Assembly: GCA_036365455.1 (NCBI GenBank)
Contig: JAWQUS010000032.1
Coordinates: 13,896,001-13,960,000, forward strand
Direction of reading: 5' to 3'
From: Macrosoma leucophasiata
Lineage: Eukaryota > Arthropoda > Insecta > Lepidoptera > Hedylidae
DNA: 64,000 bases
In this document: piece by piece, positions 11,511-25,173 of the stretch
How positions within the stretch are numbered: the stretch's first letter is position 1
Layout: each line of letters opens with the position of its first letter
Made by a program: the position numbers and the translations under genes
Notes under the pieces: generated by a model
Told to the model about the DNA's origin: nothing
Database searches by the model: none
What the model saw: only the letters and a program-made list of their open reading frames with translations

Positions 11511-11516
11511 TTTATT
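11511..11516 (-). terminator. Candidate polyadenylation signal of the GPCR gene
   Basis: Read on the minus strand this is AATAAA, 357 bases beyond the stop codon at 11873. ATTAAA variants also occur nearer the stop (about 11660 and 11678). Without transcript data the actual cleavage site is not known. Confidence 0.3.
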
Positions 11517-11872
11517 CATATCTGCCGTTTAAGCACAGATGGCCGTGGCATTAGAAAAATAATGTGCTACAGTCTTTTGCGTAATTTGCAAGTGCCATAC
11601 ATAAATCTACTTGTGAGGTGTGTTGTGAATTAAACCACAGTTAATATTTCGATACGAATTTAATTTTTTCTCATATTTAATACTCTCTATACATCCATTT
11701 ACATCAGGTAAAAAGTCCGCTCAGCGGTAAGGTACGTGGACACAATAAATTATCTTACAAACTAAATCAGTCTAACATTCGCGCGTAATGCGGTACGACT
11801 TAGCCTAGTATCACAGATGAGTAGAACGGTGGGTCGCGGGGCGAAGCGGACCTGGGTCCTGGGGGGCGGTGG

Positions 11873-13154
11873 TCACTCGTCCGACGCGGACGACAGCTGG
11901 GTGCTACCACCCGAGCTGAAGGAGCCCCGGCATGCGGCTCCTTCCGATCCCCCGTTTCCCTGGGCGAGCACTTCGCTGTTCTCGCCGTCTCCCCCGGGCG
12001 ACAGCGTGCGGAGGAGTTCCAGAGCGGCGCGCGCTCGTTGGCCGTCGGCAGCCGCAGCCGACGCGGCGCCCGACTCCCGCTCCCACACACTCTTCTCCGG
12101 CAACAGCAACCGCCTCGCCTCCCGCTGCACGCGCCGCGAGCGCAGCGCAAATAGGAACGGTGACAGCGCAGAGGCCAACAGCAGCAGAGCAAGCGCGGGT
12201 GTCCGCGCGCTCGCCGCCAACTCCGGCACCGCAGCTGACAACACGGCGGCCACGGCGTGGGGCACGTGCAACATCACCAACGCACCGGTCAATAGTCCAA
12301 CACGAGCCGCACGAGATTCTTCACGATAGCGAAACAGCGATGCATTCGATATCCTACACCTTATCGATGTTATCCTCGAGCCGCTGTTAGACGGCGCTGG
12401 CGTGCGCGGCTGCACCGCCAGCAGAGGGGCCGCAAGAGATGGCGCCGAGCTCACCGCCGGCAAGCCCTTCCTGAGGTTCTCATTCGACTTGCCCTCCTGC
12501 CGCGTATTTCGGAGACTCGCAACGGACGGGCATCGAACCGGGCGCTCGGGCGGCAAGAGGAACGGTCCAAATTTTCTATCGCTCTCAGCATTATCGGGAA
12601 CATCGATCTTCAACGTCAGCCCCTCGCCCTCCTCGATTAAGTCCGGCAGATTCACAGTGGGTTCGTGGAGCTGCAGTGCGCTCGCACCGTGTGCTCGCGC
12701 TCGGAGGCCTGAGGAGCGCGCCGCACGGTATATTCTCGCGTACATGACGCAGACGGTAGCGATGGGGCCGAGGACGCCGGCGAATAAGTACACGACGTAG
12801 TACGCCAGCTCGACTCCCTGGACGGCAGGCTCGAGCGGGTAGTAGTGTCGGAAGACGGCGATGGTGGCGCGGGCGGTAGCGGCAGCCGCTGCTGCGAGCC
12901 AGGTGGCGGCGCAGAGCGCGGCGGGGCGACGCTGCAGTAGCCGCGTGTGGCAGCGCAGCGGGTCTGTGACCGCGTGATGCTGGTCCAGCGCGATGAGCGT
13001 CACGGAGAGCAGAGCAACCAGACTGCAGGCTGCAGCGGCCGCGTCGCCAGCCTCCACCCAGCCTGCTCCCTCCCTAGCCGAGTGCTCGCCGAACAGGGCG
13101 GGCGCGAGCAGGGAGGTCGTCAGCAAATTCGTCGCCAGAAGATTGATCACAAAC
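11873..13154 (-). CDS. Atypical class A GPCR, exon 2 (TM2 to C-terminus)
   Basis: This exon encodes residues 60 (third base) to 486 of a seven-helix plasma membrane receptor. Helices fall at about 62-81 (TM2), 98-120 (TM3), 136-161 (TM4), 174-204 (TM5), 340-370 (TM6) and 376-398 (TM7). The third intracellular loop is about 135 residues and Ser/Arg-rich. The tail after residue 400 is about 85 residues and ends in a Ser-rich acidic stretch. Conserved class A landmarks kept are W145 (4.50), P190 (5.50), Y198 (5.58) and P358 (6.50). Altered ones are N69 for D2.50, D117-Q-H for DRY, LHVP for CWxP, and S391-P-F-L-F for NPxxY. There is no Cys at 3.25 and none in the second extracellular loop, so the usual disulfide is absent. 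The aminergic Asp 3.32 is Ala. The acceptor is ttccag before 13154. The exon is very GC- and Ala-rich compared with its surroundings. The TM1-TM2 pattern (TISNRFVINL, then NLL) resembles GPR161-type orphans. The ligand is unknown. An aminergic-like annotation would be less well supported. Confidence 0.88.
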
Positions 13155-13568
13155 CTGGAACAAGGAAACGAACCGTCAGTAAAAGTTTGATAGCTAAACG
13201 TCGAATGTCGAATTTATTTGACGGAAACGAAAACAAAGCGTTTCGTAGCGGACATGTAAAGCATGTTTACAAACATTGACCGGCCACATCCCGAGTCAAC
13301 ATTGGAGGCTAAAACGCAGAAAATATGGCGGGACCTTGTGGAACGTTCGCGAATTCTTTATTATTCTTGCCTATGGAAATAAGTTTTCTAAGATCCATAT
13401 GTATCTACCTAACACATATTATGTAGCATTATTACTGATTGCGAAACTATTATAATACAATTTATTCAGATAGGTACTGTAGCTTCACTCGTCCAATGTT
13501 AAATTACTAATAGGTAGTTAAAAACGTATCATTAGTATCGATTTATATCGATGAAGACCTTTATAACT

Positions 13569-13625
13569 GACTTCAAAAAAGGAGGCGTTGTATGCATCAA
13601 ATATGCATACAACTCCTGCATGTAT
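13569..13625. repeat. Short repeat motif with 11-bp hairpin
   Basis: The motif gacttcaaaaaaggaggc is widespread in insect LINE tails. It is followed by gttgtatgcat, a 5-base loop and atgcatacaac (13587-13613), a perfect 11-bp inverted repeat. It is too short to assign to a family. Confidence 0.4.
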
Positions 13626-15139
13626 GTTTCCAAAAAATATTTACAGCAGATTCTATAAACTTGTTTAACATAATCACCAATCGTATTTCATGATTTAACG
13701 ATGTAAGTTCAAACTGTAACAAGTCTTAATTCCACAACTTTACAAGTTCTAATTTTGAACTCACATTACAAGGCCTGGAAAGTAATTTCGCAAACTAAAT
13801 GCAACCCGTCCATTCACGTACCAGTTACGATTCCGGTCTTACATACATATTGTCATAAAACACGATCAGGAAATATTACACTCGTACGATATTGATTTGT
13901 GAAACACGTATAATACTTATACATGAAGTATTTCTTTAAATTATATTACTCAGTACCTTTTGATATTTTTCATATAATTAAAGTTTTTTTTATTATAAAG
14001 AAAAAACTCGTGTTATTGCAAAAAACCCAAAAAATAAAACCAGTTCATTCTTATTTCTGAAAAGTTAATTCTTTGTTCTTAGTTGCATAACATGTTTTTC
14101 CATAAAATTCAGCACAATCACGGTAGCGCATAATTAATAGGGTTCTGATATGTAGGCAAAATATGTTTTAATGACACAGTTTATAATCTTATTCATCGAA
14201 CGTATCATTAAAATCTGTATGTATTATCGACTGGGGAAAGAACCTCACGTCACTAGTATTAACCAGGTTAAAGTCTAATAACAATGGCTCCTTTATATAA
14301 TATACAATACGTTAAGAAACCAACATTACAAAACTTCCTTGTATGACTTCAATAATAGAACTCATCGAGTAACACGCATCTACAGAGGTAGATTAGAAAA
14401 AACTATACATTCTATAGATTGAAATTCAAGAGTTTATAGTTGCAGAAGTAAATTAGGTATTTCTTCACTCTTTTTTCGATTACGTAACAAGCTAAAAAGA
14501 AACTCATTCAAAGTTTTCGCGTTCTCACGACGTATCTCGGTCATCTTTATAAATTAAGTCGAATTCCAGTTAAAAATTAAATTATTTGGAGATCAATTAG
14601 CCTTTACAAATAAAGATTGTCCAAACACAAAAGGAAAAGGGCAAATAAAACCCAATGAACGAATGATCTGCGAACTGGGACTAATTACCCAATATTGCTA
14701 AGTTTGCGTAATCATTAAGGTCAAGTTTTACCTAAGTACTTGCGATTAATTGAGAACCACTGAATTAGAATGTACGAGCCTTACCTTATTAACAGATTTA
14801 GACCTCTGATTTATAATTTAAACTCTTTTAATATATCTTGAGCGAAGAAAATGCGAAAATCAATCCGCCCAAAATAAAATGTTGTAATTTGTGTTATTAC
14901 CAATGTCGCGACAAACCTTACAGCTATAAATGACAGCATAATAGTCCAACCAACGAATGTTTTATTACAAAATGTACTTTTATTACAATTTATAAGCGAG
15001 ATGATTTTTATTTCGTCCGTTCGAGGGAAGGCTGTTCTAAAAATCGCTACAATCACAAACATAACCTCCACAGTGTGGATTGACAAAGATCCGATACTAT
15101 GGTAAGAAAATTCTTGAAAAGTTACATTTAGAATGTTAT

Positions 15140-15178
15140 GTATTATAAAATTAATGTAACACATTAATTTTATAATAC
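15140..15178. repeat. Perfect 18-bp hairpin with 3-base loop
   Basis: GTATTATAAAATTAATGT (15140-15157), loop AAC, then the exact reverse complement (15161-15178). It is AT-rich and non-coding. Confidence 0.8.
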
Positions 15179-15409
15179 TTTCTAAAACATCAGTCATAAC
15201 CAACATTAACATTATAAAATAACATTTGATTCAACATTCGCCATAATGTTATTACCCTCAGTATTTATTATGCCAATAAAATGAAGTCAAACAGAATTAG
15301 AATGAAAATAAATATTTCGATAAAATTATTCTGTGAACACTCACACAAATCAATGTTTTATGGATGCACTCAAATCAATTTGGCTATTTGCATTTCTACA
15401 TTATTGTCT

Positions 15410-15660
15410 TTTATTTAAAGAAAAATGGAAAGAAAAATTTTTGACTTCAGGCGAGACTCGAACTCGCGGCCTACTGGGAATCTAGTCCAGCCGCTCTTCC
15501 AATTCTAAGACTTCAGTAGCTCAATTGGAAGAGCGGCTGGACTAGATTCCCAGTAGGCCGCGAGTTCGAGTCTCGCCTGAAGTCAAATTTTTCTTTCCAT
15601 TTTTCTTTAAATAAAATATATTTCACAAGCATGTGTTAATGCGAAATAATATAAAACAAT
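15410..15660 (+). mobile_element. Family T snapback SINE dimer with 13-bp target duplication
   Basis: Two inverted copies of a tRNA-like SINE sit head to head. The left arm is 15409-15504 and the right arm 15523-15616, with an 18-base loop; the arms differ only by a 2-base indel. The exact duplication TACATTATTGTCT flanks the unit (15397-15409 and 15661-15673), so the dimer moved as one piece. The right arm carries a complete tRNA-like core at 15509-15584: acceptor GACTTCAG with CTGAAGTC (8 bp), D stem GCTC with GAGC, T stem GCGAG with CTCGC, and T loop TTCGAGT. Beyond the right arm about 45 bases (ending ataatataaaacaat) are shared only with the copy near 44.0 kb. Confidence 0.85.
15509..15584 (+). 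pseudogene. tRNA-like core of family T SINE
   Basis: The 76 bases fold as a cloverleaf with an 8-bp acceptor and a perfect 5-bp T stem. The anticodon stem CTGGA with CCCAG has one mismatch and its 7-base loop would read AGA. A Pol III terminator-like T5 follows at about 15588. The mismatch and the retroposon context argue for a SINE promoter rather than a working tRNA. Confidence 0.5.
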
Positions 15661-17410
15661 TACATTATTGTCTCCTAGCATTGCTTTCTATAGTTCATTT
15701 CTTTATGAAAGTTCTATTAACTTCAATTCTATTACATATGGAAAGGTCGTTGGGAATTTTAAATTAACCATCCAGAATGATCCATCAGTTTCTGTTGGCC
15801 TTGTGCCTACATAAGATGACATTGGATATTCGACCTCTTCCTATGAGATATTTGAAAAACAAATCAATATTAAAAATGCATATATGCATGTGCATAAGAT
15901 CAGATGGGATCGCCACGTCCTATCTGGTGAAGGACATTTCAGTCGCTAGGACATTGAATCTGATTTTAGCATTGATCGAGCCGACATGCACATTTCTAAG
16001 AGAGAAAACAAGTTTGAACATAATACCCAATTAAAAAACGAGGAAGATAAAGATACAAACAAAAGACGAACTATCAAAGAATCTAGCATCAAAAGTTCTA
16101 AGAGATTTTCAAGATGTCTTTTCATAACCTTGACATCCATTGCGATCCAAGATAAATAGGCAACAGACAAAAGTACACAAAATGCAAATGATGTCCTAAA
16201 ACTTAACTGTTTTTGTTTTAAATAAATAACAAATCATAACGCGGTTGTTTTCAATGAAGACGGAAATTTAATGAAGAATAAACATAAATATTATTCTCGA
16301 AAACTTCTAAGGTTTAACAAACGTTGACGTAGAATATGCCCATAATCTTTTGTTAAAGATGAAACAATTTTCGCGCATTAAAACAGTTTTAACATTTAAG
16401 GTTAAAATTACGTCATCTCATATTAACGTCTTTGCATTCACTGAAATTAGGCTTGGTACCTGATTGTGGTACACCATAAACAACTCTAGCTTAAAAAACT
16501 GTGTCGAGGACGATCGGGGTCATATTCCCACGACGTTGAATATGCCCATAATCTTTTGTTTCCTTCATCACTAGATTATATATCTTTTTATACTGCAAAA
16601 TATTACATGCATCATAAAATATTTCGAAGCCAAACAGAAATTAGTTAGTTCAGACAAGATGATGCCATACATTCTCATACTCAACTAGTATCAAATATTA
16701 ATGAGATTTATGTGTGTCATATTTTAGTCAAAGCAGCAAAATTGCATCAATCTAAAAACGTAGGTAATTAATTCATTAATTAAGACCGTCTACAGCAATT
16801 AGCCTAAACATGATATCGCACATAATCGCGCTTAAAATAAGTTTAAATAATAAGTAACAGATAATAAAGACAAATTGTAAAACATCTATAATCTTACGGA
16901 AGTTGCCGTGATTGCGATTTGTCATTGCCTTGAGATTGGAAAAATAAACTATAAAACATAAATGAATCGCGTCAATGTCGGCACTTCGCGCGCAAAACTG
17001 AGCAATTAAGTATGCCAAACGGTCAAATGTCTGAGATAATCTAATAAACTGTTATTTTATATGGCGTTCTCACAGATTTATGCTGATGCGTCTTTTCTTA
17101 TCTTGCTACATCCAGTCAATGGCCTCGCTAAAATCGTCCTCTCAATATTTGGGTTGGCATTCATTTTTTTAAATAAATGCGTACTCAGTAACAAAACTAT
17201 ATTTAAAACATTTTTAACATTTGGGTCACTTCCAAAGTTTAATCAAAACAACATGAAATAATCGGGTAGACCTCTCTCTAATCTTATACTTTACGAGGCT
17301 ATGGAATAAAAAGATAATAATATGTTTTTAAACATTTTTTCAATGATCTTCTAATTTTGAACTCAAGTGCTTCGAGACTGAAGTCTCGAACATGATCATA
17401 AATAAAATAT

Positions 17411-17523
17411 GATTTGGATCCGCATTGGAGCAGCGTGGTGGAGTAAGCTCCAGGCCTCCCCCCAAAAAAGGGCAGAGACACGTGCCCAGCAGTGGGACGT
17501 ATAATGGGATGCCATTATTATAA
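17411..17523 (+). repeat. Family H LINE 3' end fragment
   Basis: gcattggagcagcgtggtgg, then gtaagctccaggcctccccc, then gcccagcagtgggacgtata is the 3' end shared with 45980-46345 and 54650-54982 (both minus). This is the standard tail of an RTE-like lepidopteran LINE. It ends in an ATT-rich stretch. Confidence 0.7.
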
Positions 17524-20500
17524 CATTGGACAAGTAGCGTAAATGATTAACCTTATGTGTTTTTACAATTTATGCATTCAACTCAAAACCTGCTTTATCT
17601 AAAGACGACATAAACAGTCGTACTGTTTTTCACACAGTAACGATAAAAACTACGTCTCGTGTTGCGTATGCTGTATCTCCATTTGTGCAATAAGACCTTA
17701 AATCTACTTGTTTAACTTATTATCAAGTTCAGCGCAAATAAAGCTTTAAACTTGTCTGCACCAAAGTTATAAAAAACGTAGGTTTGGCTCGTATAAAAAT
17801 ATGCTACAAGGTCGGGGAAACCCCGTTATATTGGCGCAGCTAATTTTTATGCAATGGATGTTTAAATAATAAACTATAATCCTTTCACTATAATAATCAG
17901 ATTTTGAAACAGATTATATGATTATCTTTTATATCCGTGTCCCCCCCTGTTCTATGTATAAGCAGATAGTTCATTTTTGTAATACTTGTAGCCTCCATAT
18001 CATCTTAATAAACTTTGGTATGGTAAGTAATTATGTAATTTATAAGGTTATTTAAATGATGCAAGGAAAATATATCACATAATATGTTTTTCACTTTGTT
18101 ATCTGATCAATGATATCAATAAATGACTCACGTTAACCGTATTCCTTTGAAATATGTATAGTCATTGAATAGAACTTCTATCGTCAAATACCAGTCTGAC
18201 ATTGATTACAGTTATTTTAACATAACTCTATTTTAATAGGCAATTTAAATACAGTAAAATCCATATTGACTTGGAAACTACATCTACAATCAAAATTTAT
18301 GTTTCTCAAGCTTTTAGCATAATAAATTAATTATATTTGTATTATATTTCAATATGTCACTAATGTAAAGGATGAAACTCTGGCACGTCAAGGTTTACAT
18401 CTACTTCAAGTATAATATTTTATAATTTCAATAGTTCATATGGAAAGAATAAAATGTAGAGCAAAATAACCTGAAAGTAGGCTAAGCTGAGCAATGTTAA
18501 CCAAACAACGTTGATCCATCCGACGAAGGTTTGGCAGGTAAACAGTAATAAAAGCTAGACCTTAACTACGATGGGTGTATCCAGCTGATAGCATTGGATA
18601 TTTCAGCCACACTTCAGCTTAAATGAAGGTGACCGGTATGTCCGTTATTGAAATTAAGTTTTGAACTCATACAGAATAGAAGTGACAGACAAGATAGCAA
18701 TAAAGTAAACGCTAGAATTGAATTTGAAATATAATTAAGATTAATAAATGTTCAGCGCAAATGCTTCAGCATCAGGAAAAAGAAATAAAAACCCACATTC
18801 TAAGAAAACTAGCCTAGGTATACTTGTAATAAAAACAATTAACTCAAGTAACAATGTACTTCGCTGAAGTATCAGGAAGCCATCTCAGCCCACGATGCAT
18901 GGCAATTAATAAAACAATGGAAATCATTCTGTTCAAGAACGTCTCAGACTAATTAAATGGTGTAGTTTAAAATTTATCGGAGGGTGTAGGCGGCATAGAT
19001 TGCCTTCTAACACTTAAAATAGATTACGTAATTTTCACGAAACTGTACCCCTGTATAAAATTGATTTACTAGTAACACGTTACTTTGCCAAATTCATTTA
19101 CGAATCAAATATAAAATCCATATCAATCCGAATTACAAATTGTAAGATTGATCTAATATTCCAATAATGAATCATATGGTAGATTGAGAATCATGTAATT
19201 GAATAAATCTAGATTGAATCAACAATTTTGTTATTCACTTATTTTAAAATTTTAAATAATACTTTAATTAAGGTATTATTAATTAGCCTATCAAATTTTA
19301 TTCACCGCTGAATATGACTAATTCAGAGTAAACCAAAGATTTCATGTTGATAATATTGTAGACTTTTGGAGCCTAATGAATCTATTGTTTCTGATTCCTA
19401 ACATAATTTAGAATGTCGCCAAGTTTAGGAACTGAAAGAAGGTTAATCTCTGGCAGGACGCCAGTACCATATCCAAACCGTATTGTTTTGCATTCATACA
19501 CCGCTGTGGACTGCATAAAGAACGTATCAATAACACATTACAAATGTCATTATCTTTTAACTGATGAAATATTTTGATTGAAAACTCACAATGTGGTTTT
19601 ATAGATTGATTTTTAAAACGCTGTCAAACGTTTTGTCCATCTCCGCTTGATTGCATCTTAAATTTGTTGCGGTGTCTATTTACATTATTACTATGAAAAT
19701 CGTCAGCAGCATTAATTTTAGCTTCGATAGGAATTTTCCTTTTATTTTGCATAATTTCTTGAATATTCCGATCTTATTTCATGGAATTGATTATCATAAG
19801 ATTAAGGGTGCAATAGGGATTCTCCAACCCATCAAACTCAATACAAATTCGCGTGTTCATTCTGCTCGTACCATATTTATAGCCTTTCTGTTGAATAACA
19901 ATTGTAGGTACTGCTTTCTGGAGTTTAAATTTTCCGAACGACATTATTATGGGAAGTAGAACGCTATTCTTAATATTGTAATAATATATTATGTTGTAAC
20001 TCAAAGTGACAGCGCAAATAGTTTCCGCCACTAAATCTGTAGTCTACGCAATTATGTAACACGTCGGCCGCGAACTTGAATTCGACGCGCTTTTACCAGC
20101 TTTTACACGTTTACTAATGTTTCAGTTTCATGTCTGACATGTTATTGGAGGGAACAAAATATCTGAAGAAAAATGACTACATGCCAATAAAATTATGTTT
20201 ACAAAAAGTACAATAACCTATTATTTAAGACAATTCTAAAGAACACGCGTGTTTTTCAATTACAACTCTCATTTTTATACAATTATAATCTGGTTACGAG
20301 GCTAAAGTATTTATCGACCGATAAACTCTTGTATCCGTAACGATAAAGGGAATTCTAATCAATCTTCTATTTATACACATTCCATAACTTATGTTTCGTT
20401 TGCAAAAGGCTTCCGTTGACACTGAATAAAATAAACAACCACCGTTAATTGGAACAGAATGTGATAATTAAATGTCACTTAAGATGAAACTCAAATGAGA

Positions 20501-21537
20501 TGAGCGATGAGTTCTAAATAGTACCGCAAACGAGAACTTGAAACCTGTTCTCTACTTGAGAAATAGCTCTCACTCCTTACTTCTTGTTTTGTTACACAAA
20601 TGATATTACATGAATTTCTAATCTTCAATGTAGTAGATGAATGAATTGGTACTACTATTAGAAAAATAATTAGAACATTTTATCGAGGCATAGCAAAACA
20701 TTACACTCAACAAAGCGTGTTAAAATTTACTGAACATGAGTTATATACTGAAGAAAATCAAAAAACAAATGACAAGAAATTAAATACATTTACTGTAAAT
20801 GTAAGGCTTGTTTTGTTACAATTGTACGCAAGTTTATTTACACAGCTGATCAATAACAAACACTTTGTTTGTAGTCTGCTAAATATGGTGATGTCAAGAC
20901 AATCTGCAATCATCGTGCAATACATATTATGAATTTGTTTAATGAGTTTATGGAATATTGCCCGTGGAGTTTTCCTACTCTGTTTCTATTATGTTGCACA
21001 ATAAACAAGACTCAATATCTAAATATGATGTAATATTAAAAATTCGTCGAGATTAACTAGATAGATCGGATCTGATATGCTCATTTTTGATACCAATGAG
21101 ATACAATGGTGATTAATTTATCCATGATGTAATTAATGACAGGAAACTATAGAAAACACGTAACCAGAGTAGGTGCTTACTTAAGTAAAGGTTAAGGATA
21201 AAAGTGTGAAAGTAGTTAATAATTACAACATAATAGGAAGTTGTGGATGTTGACGGCGGATATCTGTCATTGGTTACGTGAAACAGGATAATAAGGAAGA
21301 ATTCGGAATAAGCATAAAGATGGTATTTGAAAATAATTGTTTTGTGCTCTATGATATTTTATTACTTTAAGGAATTCGTTGATTATTAATTAAATTACGT
21401 TTAAATTGTGTGTGTGTGTGTGTATATATGTGTTCTATACGTGTCAATATAAAATCTTTTTGAGATAAGCATTTCAGTATCGTATCTATTATCTACGATC
21501 CTAATATTGCTCCTTTTATCACCAATTTTTATTACGG

Positions 21538-21712
21538 AACGTAACTTCATGCCTGTAACCCCCGATTCCTCGGTTACGCTTTGACCCATGTACCAGGTGG
21601 TGAGCCTGTTGACATCTCCGGATATATGACCAAACTCCGAGCTACTTACCTACTAGGAGAAAATGGACAAATCCCAATAGAACCCAGAGATAAACGATTT
21701 TTCATCTTTATC
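21538..21712 (-). repeat. Family F SINE, 5'-truncated
   Basis: It matches the body and tail of the full copy at 55163-55472 (cgtaacttcatgcctgtaac, ccaaactccgag, aatcccaatagaacccagag) but lacks the tRNA-like head and part of the tail. Confidence 0.65.
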
Positions 21713-24700
21713 CCTAGATTGCAAATGATCTTTATATCGATCCGCTGTCAGAATCCCAATTACAACGGATAGCAAATTTATTCATAGACTTGGGACGCCT
21801 TTCTTTATTGACGGATCGAAGTATCGATTGAAGGTCATTAAAATGGAATGAAATTGAATATTGGTTCCCATTGTAAGCGTTGCGGAGACAACTGCCGTGC
21901 TCTCAGATTCATAGTCTGATAACTGTTGTTTCTCTTATATTCATTTTTAAGCGAAATGCGAATGTAGCATTGGGCGCTCTTGATCTTAAATTCAACATTG
22001 GATATCATTAATCATCACAGTTACTTTCATTCATATTTTACAATCTAAAAACAGAATTCGATATATATTCGTTGCTTTCTCGGACATGTTCGTGTACCTT
22101 CGGGTGTACTCGGATTCTAAAATGTAATCATTCTTCCGCATGCAATCCAGTCGCAAGATAAACTTCTAAGATCGTGCGTGATCGTTGTGGCTTTTAATTC
22201 ATATAGACAATTCTGAACGTGATCTAACATCCCACAGGTTATTTCAAAGTTATTCGAACACATCAGCAATTTTACGATGACGCAAAAATAACCGTGACTT
22301 TGAAATATTTGGGACCATACACGGCTAACCAGTTTAACAGCGTCAATTGGTGTGCTACTTGAAAAGGTTACGTAAGAGTACTTTATCAATAATTATGAGC
22401 AAAATTATGTTGCAGGAAAAACATTTTGTTATTCCCCTGGTGGGCATTTAAAAAAACGTGATCTTTAAGTGCCTATTCTTAGAGTTCTAATTACGGTTTA
22501 TAATACTTGTTGCCTTTATTTAAAATCGGCCAAAGATTTCCATTTTATTAGAAACTGTATCCTAGTATTGTGGATTAGTGTTCGTAGAAAAGATCAGGTT
22601 ACCGAGTTTTATTGCAGCCTCGGGCTTTATTTGATTATGTCCATTAGCTTTCCTTATCAATAATTGCCATCACGACCCGATTGTAACTTCCTTTCCCACA
22701 AAAAAATTACAATAAGTAATACTTATGTCATACATCTAACAAGAATTTAAACAAGACATATAAGTAAAGCCAATGGGTGATTAATATTTAACACGACAGC
22801 TTGTAATCGCTTTACTAGCTTGGAAACCATTTTCTCTAGCTTTTCTAGAAACATCGAATTTCTCTAATTGAAGAGTGGAACTGTGTGCTTGGCTGTTTTG
22901 ATTAGATATTTAGGTATAAAAAGTTTATACATGCAGTATGGGTAAATGGCCACCTGAAATGTATTATCTTTATCGTCTTATAAATAATGAATGGAACATT
23001 CTACAACCAAACGCGGATTATTTTATGCGTTTGAAATTCAAATGATGAATAATATTTCAATAAAAGGGTTTTTGTTATATTTATTTCTATATAATCGCCG
23101 CTTTGATATATAAGATGCGTTTCGATTCAATAAAGGTATACTTTAGTTTATAAATTTTAATGTGTTGTTTCTTAAAAGGTTTTAAGAGGCTGTTCAAACA
23201 TAAACGTATTTTATTTTTAATACCATACCAGATAAAGCCCGGTCACAGTCCGGACATTATGTTAGTGAGACTTTTTTTTCTAGATTAGTTCATGGCAAGG
23301 TTAACCGAAAATTTTGTGAATAAAAATAAAGTAAAAGTGAAGACTTCACTACCAATACTTATTTGAAGCAATACAAAATCATCGCTCTCTTTCGATATGG
23401 TTGTACCCTCTTCTTTTAAAGTAATGTAAAGTAAGACGAGCGTAAATCCAAAGAAAGAAAGGTTGACTAGGTATTTGACTAAAACTTGTGCAAAGTGTAG
23501 CCTCTATTATGTATTTATAGCTCCACGAGTTCAACTACTACCAACCTTAGTAACAAACCGTGCAAACAAAATACTGCAATCTTATCAGACTATAAACTAA
23601 TATTTAGGCACATCGTTCTCACGCATTTAAATGTACTGTTTTGTCGACTCATTCGCACACCTAAAGTACTAAATGCCTATTAATGTGTTGGATAAAATTC
23701 AAATAACGTTTTTATGGTTCGTAAAATTTGTAATGTTCCAATGATTCAAAGTAATATTACAGCTTTACTACCTGTTATAACAAACGTAAAGCTTTCTTTG
23801 GATCTGAAAATTATTGAAATGTTTATTTTTAGATTCTTTATTGACTATCTCAATACACAAAGTTCACAAAGGCCTTAAACGGTATAGGTACCGTAAGAAG
23901 AGAGGATCAAATGATGACAGAGAGAGTGTGTGTGTGTGATTTCATAGACAAATAACAAATAAGCAGTAAATGGAATGGTCCCAAAATTTCCGGCAAAGAT
24001 ACTAACAGCAGGAGGAGCAACACATCCCACATTGAAATATCTATAGGTATTATAAATACCTGAAAACAACCTGGCTTAACAATGTGAACAATGTCTCATT
24101 AGTCAATATCAATGAGAATGAGCTGTGTGTCACAATGACATAAAATACCCAAAGAACATAATAAGCATCGACGACACAACGCCGCTTCATGGTTCTATAG
24201 TCGATGATTATAGGTAGGTATATCAAAAACCTATCGCTTCAAGACCTTTCTTGAGGTAAGATTGCTAAGAGATAAGTAAGTAAGTGCTTGAGGTAAGATG
24301 CTTCAAAACGTTGTATTTGGTGGCATTATAAGTATATTGCACTCCCACAAAGCTCTACTTTTAGTAAATTATTTGAAACGATGGTTCGTTTTACAGTTAA
24401 ATAACTTGATCACAATTAGCAGAGTTATCTTTACCCATATTGATTAAATGAAGACATTTACGTCCATAGAATGTCAACACTGGTTAAGCGGAAATCCATT
24501 GTTCTGCGCCCGCGCACACTTCAGGTATCAGGTGGTTCAACAATGGATTCGGGGTATCGATATCGACAGATTTTTTTTTATAGTTTCCAGTTATTTATTG
24601 GTTCTTGAATTTCAAGCCGGCGTCGTAATTTTTATGTTCGTAACTGTAGAACCAGTTAAAAGCAGTTTTTTTTTATTTCAAAGTGCGTTATTGCTTGAAT

Positions 24701-25173
24701 CCTCCCGGTTCAATTTTATTATAATTTATAAATACGAGTACATCTCGAACAAAATTATATTAATTTTAGATGAAACACATTTATTCTTTGAATTCTAAAC
24801 GGTAAATGAAGCTATTTGATTATTTCCATTAGTTGCCATGGTAATAAATATAAACAATTACTAAATATTAACATAATAACAGTTGATTCAAGATAATGAT
24901 TAGGTACGTGGTTCATATATCATCCTACAAAAAATAGTACCTTATTAATATTTAAAATAGCCTTATAGCTCTAATAGTCAAGCAGACAGTTGCTAAGCCT
25001 GCTAACATTACATAACCTTGTCGAACTAACGCCAAAATGGTTGCGTACTGCTATTGTTTTGGTTTGTTTTTGTGCGAGAAAACCTTAGAGGAATAACATA
25101 ATGTATGCATGCATCCGTCATCCGTAGAAATAGCAATTACATTCAAGATTGTCAAAGAAACATAGGTTATCTC

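Noticed and set aside
11817..12390. Long plus-strand frames (170 and 152 codons) opposite the GPCR exon.
   Set aside because: They are antisense shadows of the GC-rich GPCR exon; the minus frame has seven helices and a matching upstream exon.
14811..15212. A 133-codon minus-strand frame, hydrophobic, in the GPCR intron, with other hydrophobic minus frames at 15946-16170 and 16776-17018; possible gustatory receptor exons.
   Set aside because: No TYhhhhhQF-type motif, no matching splice sites and no similarity I can name. AT-rich DNA commonly yields Phe/Ile/Leu-rich frames by chance.
16332..16560. A 23-base direct repeat (gaatatgcccataatctttt) at 16332 and 16538.
   Set aside because: No element boundaries, inverted ends or further similarity between them; probably a small local duplication.
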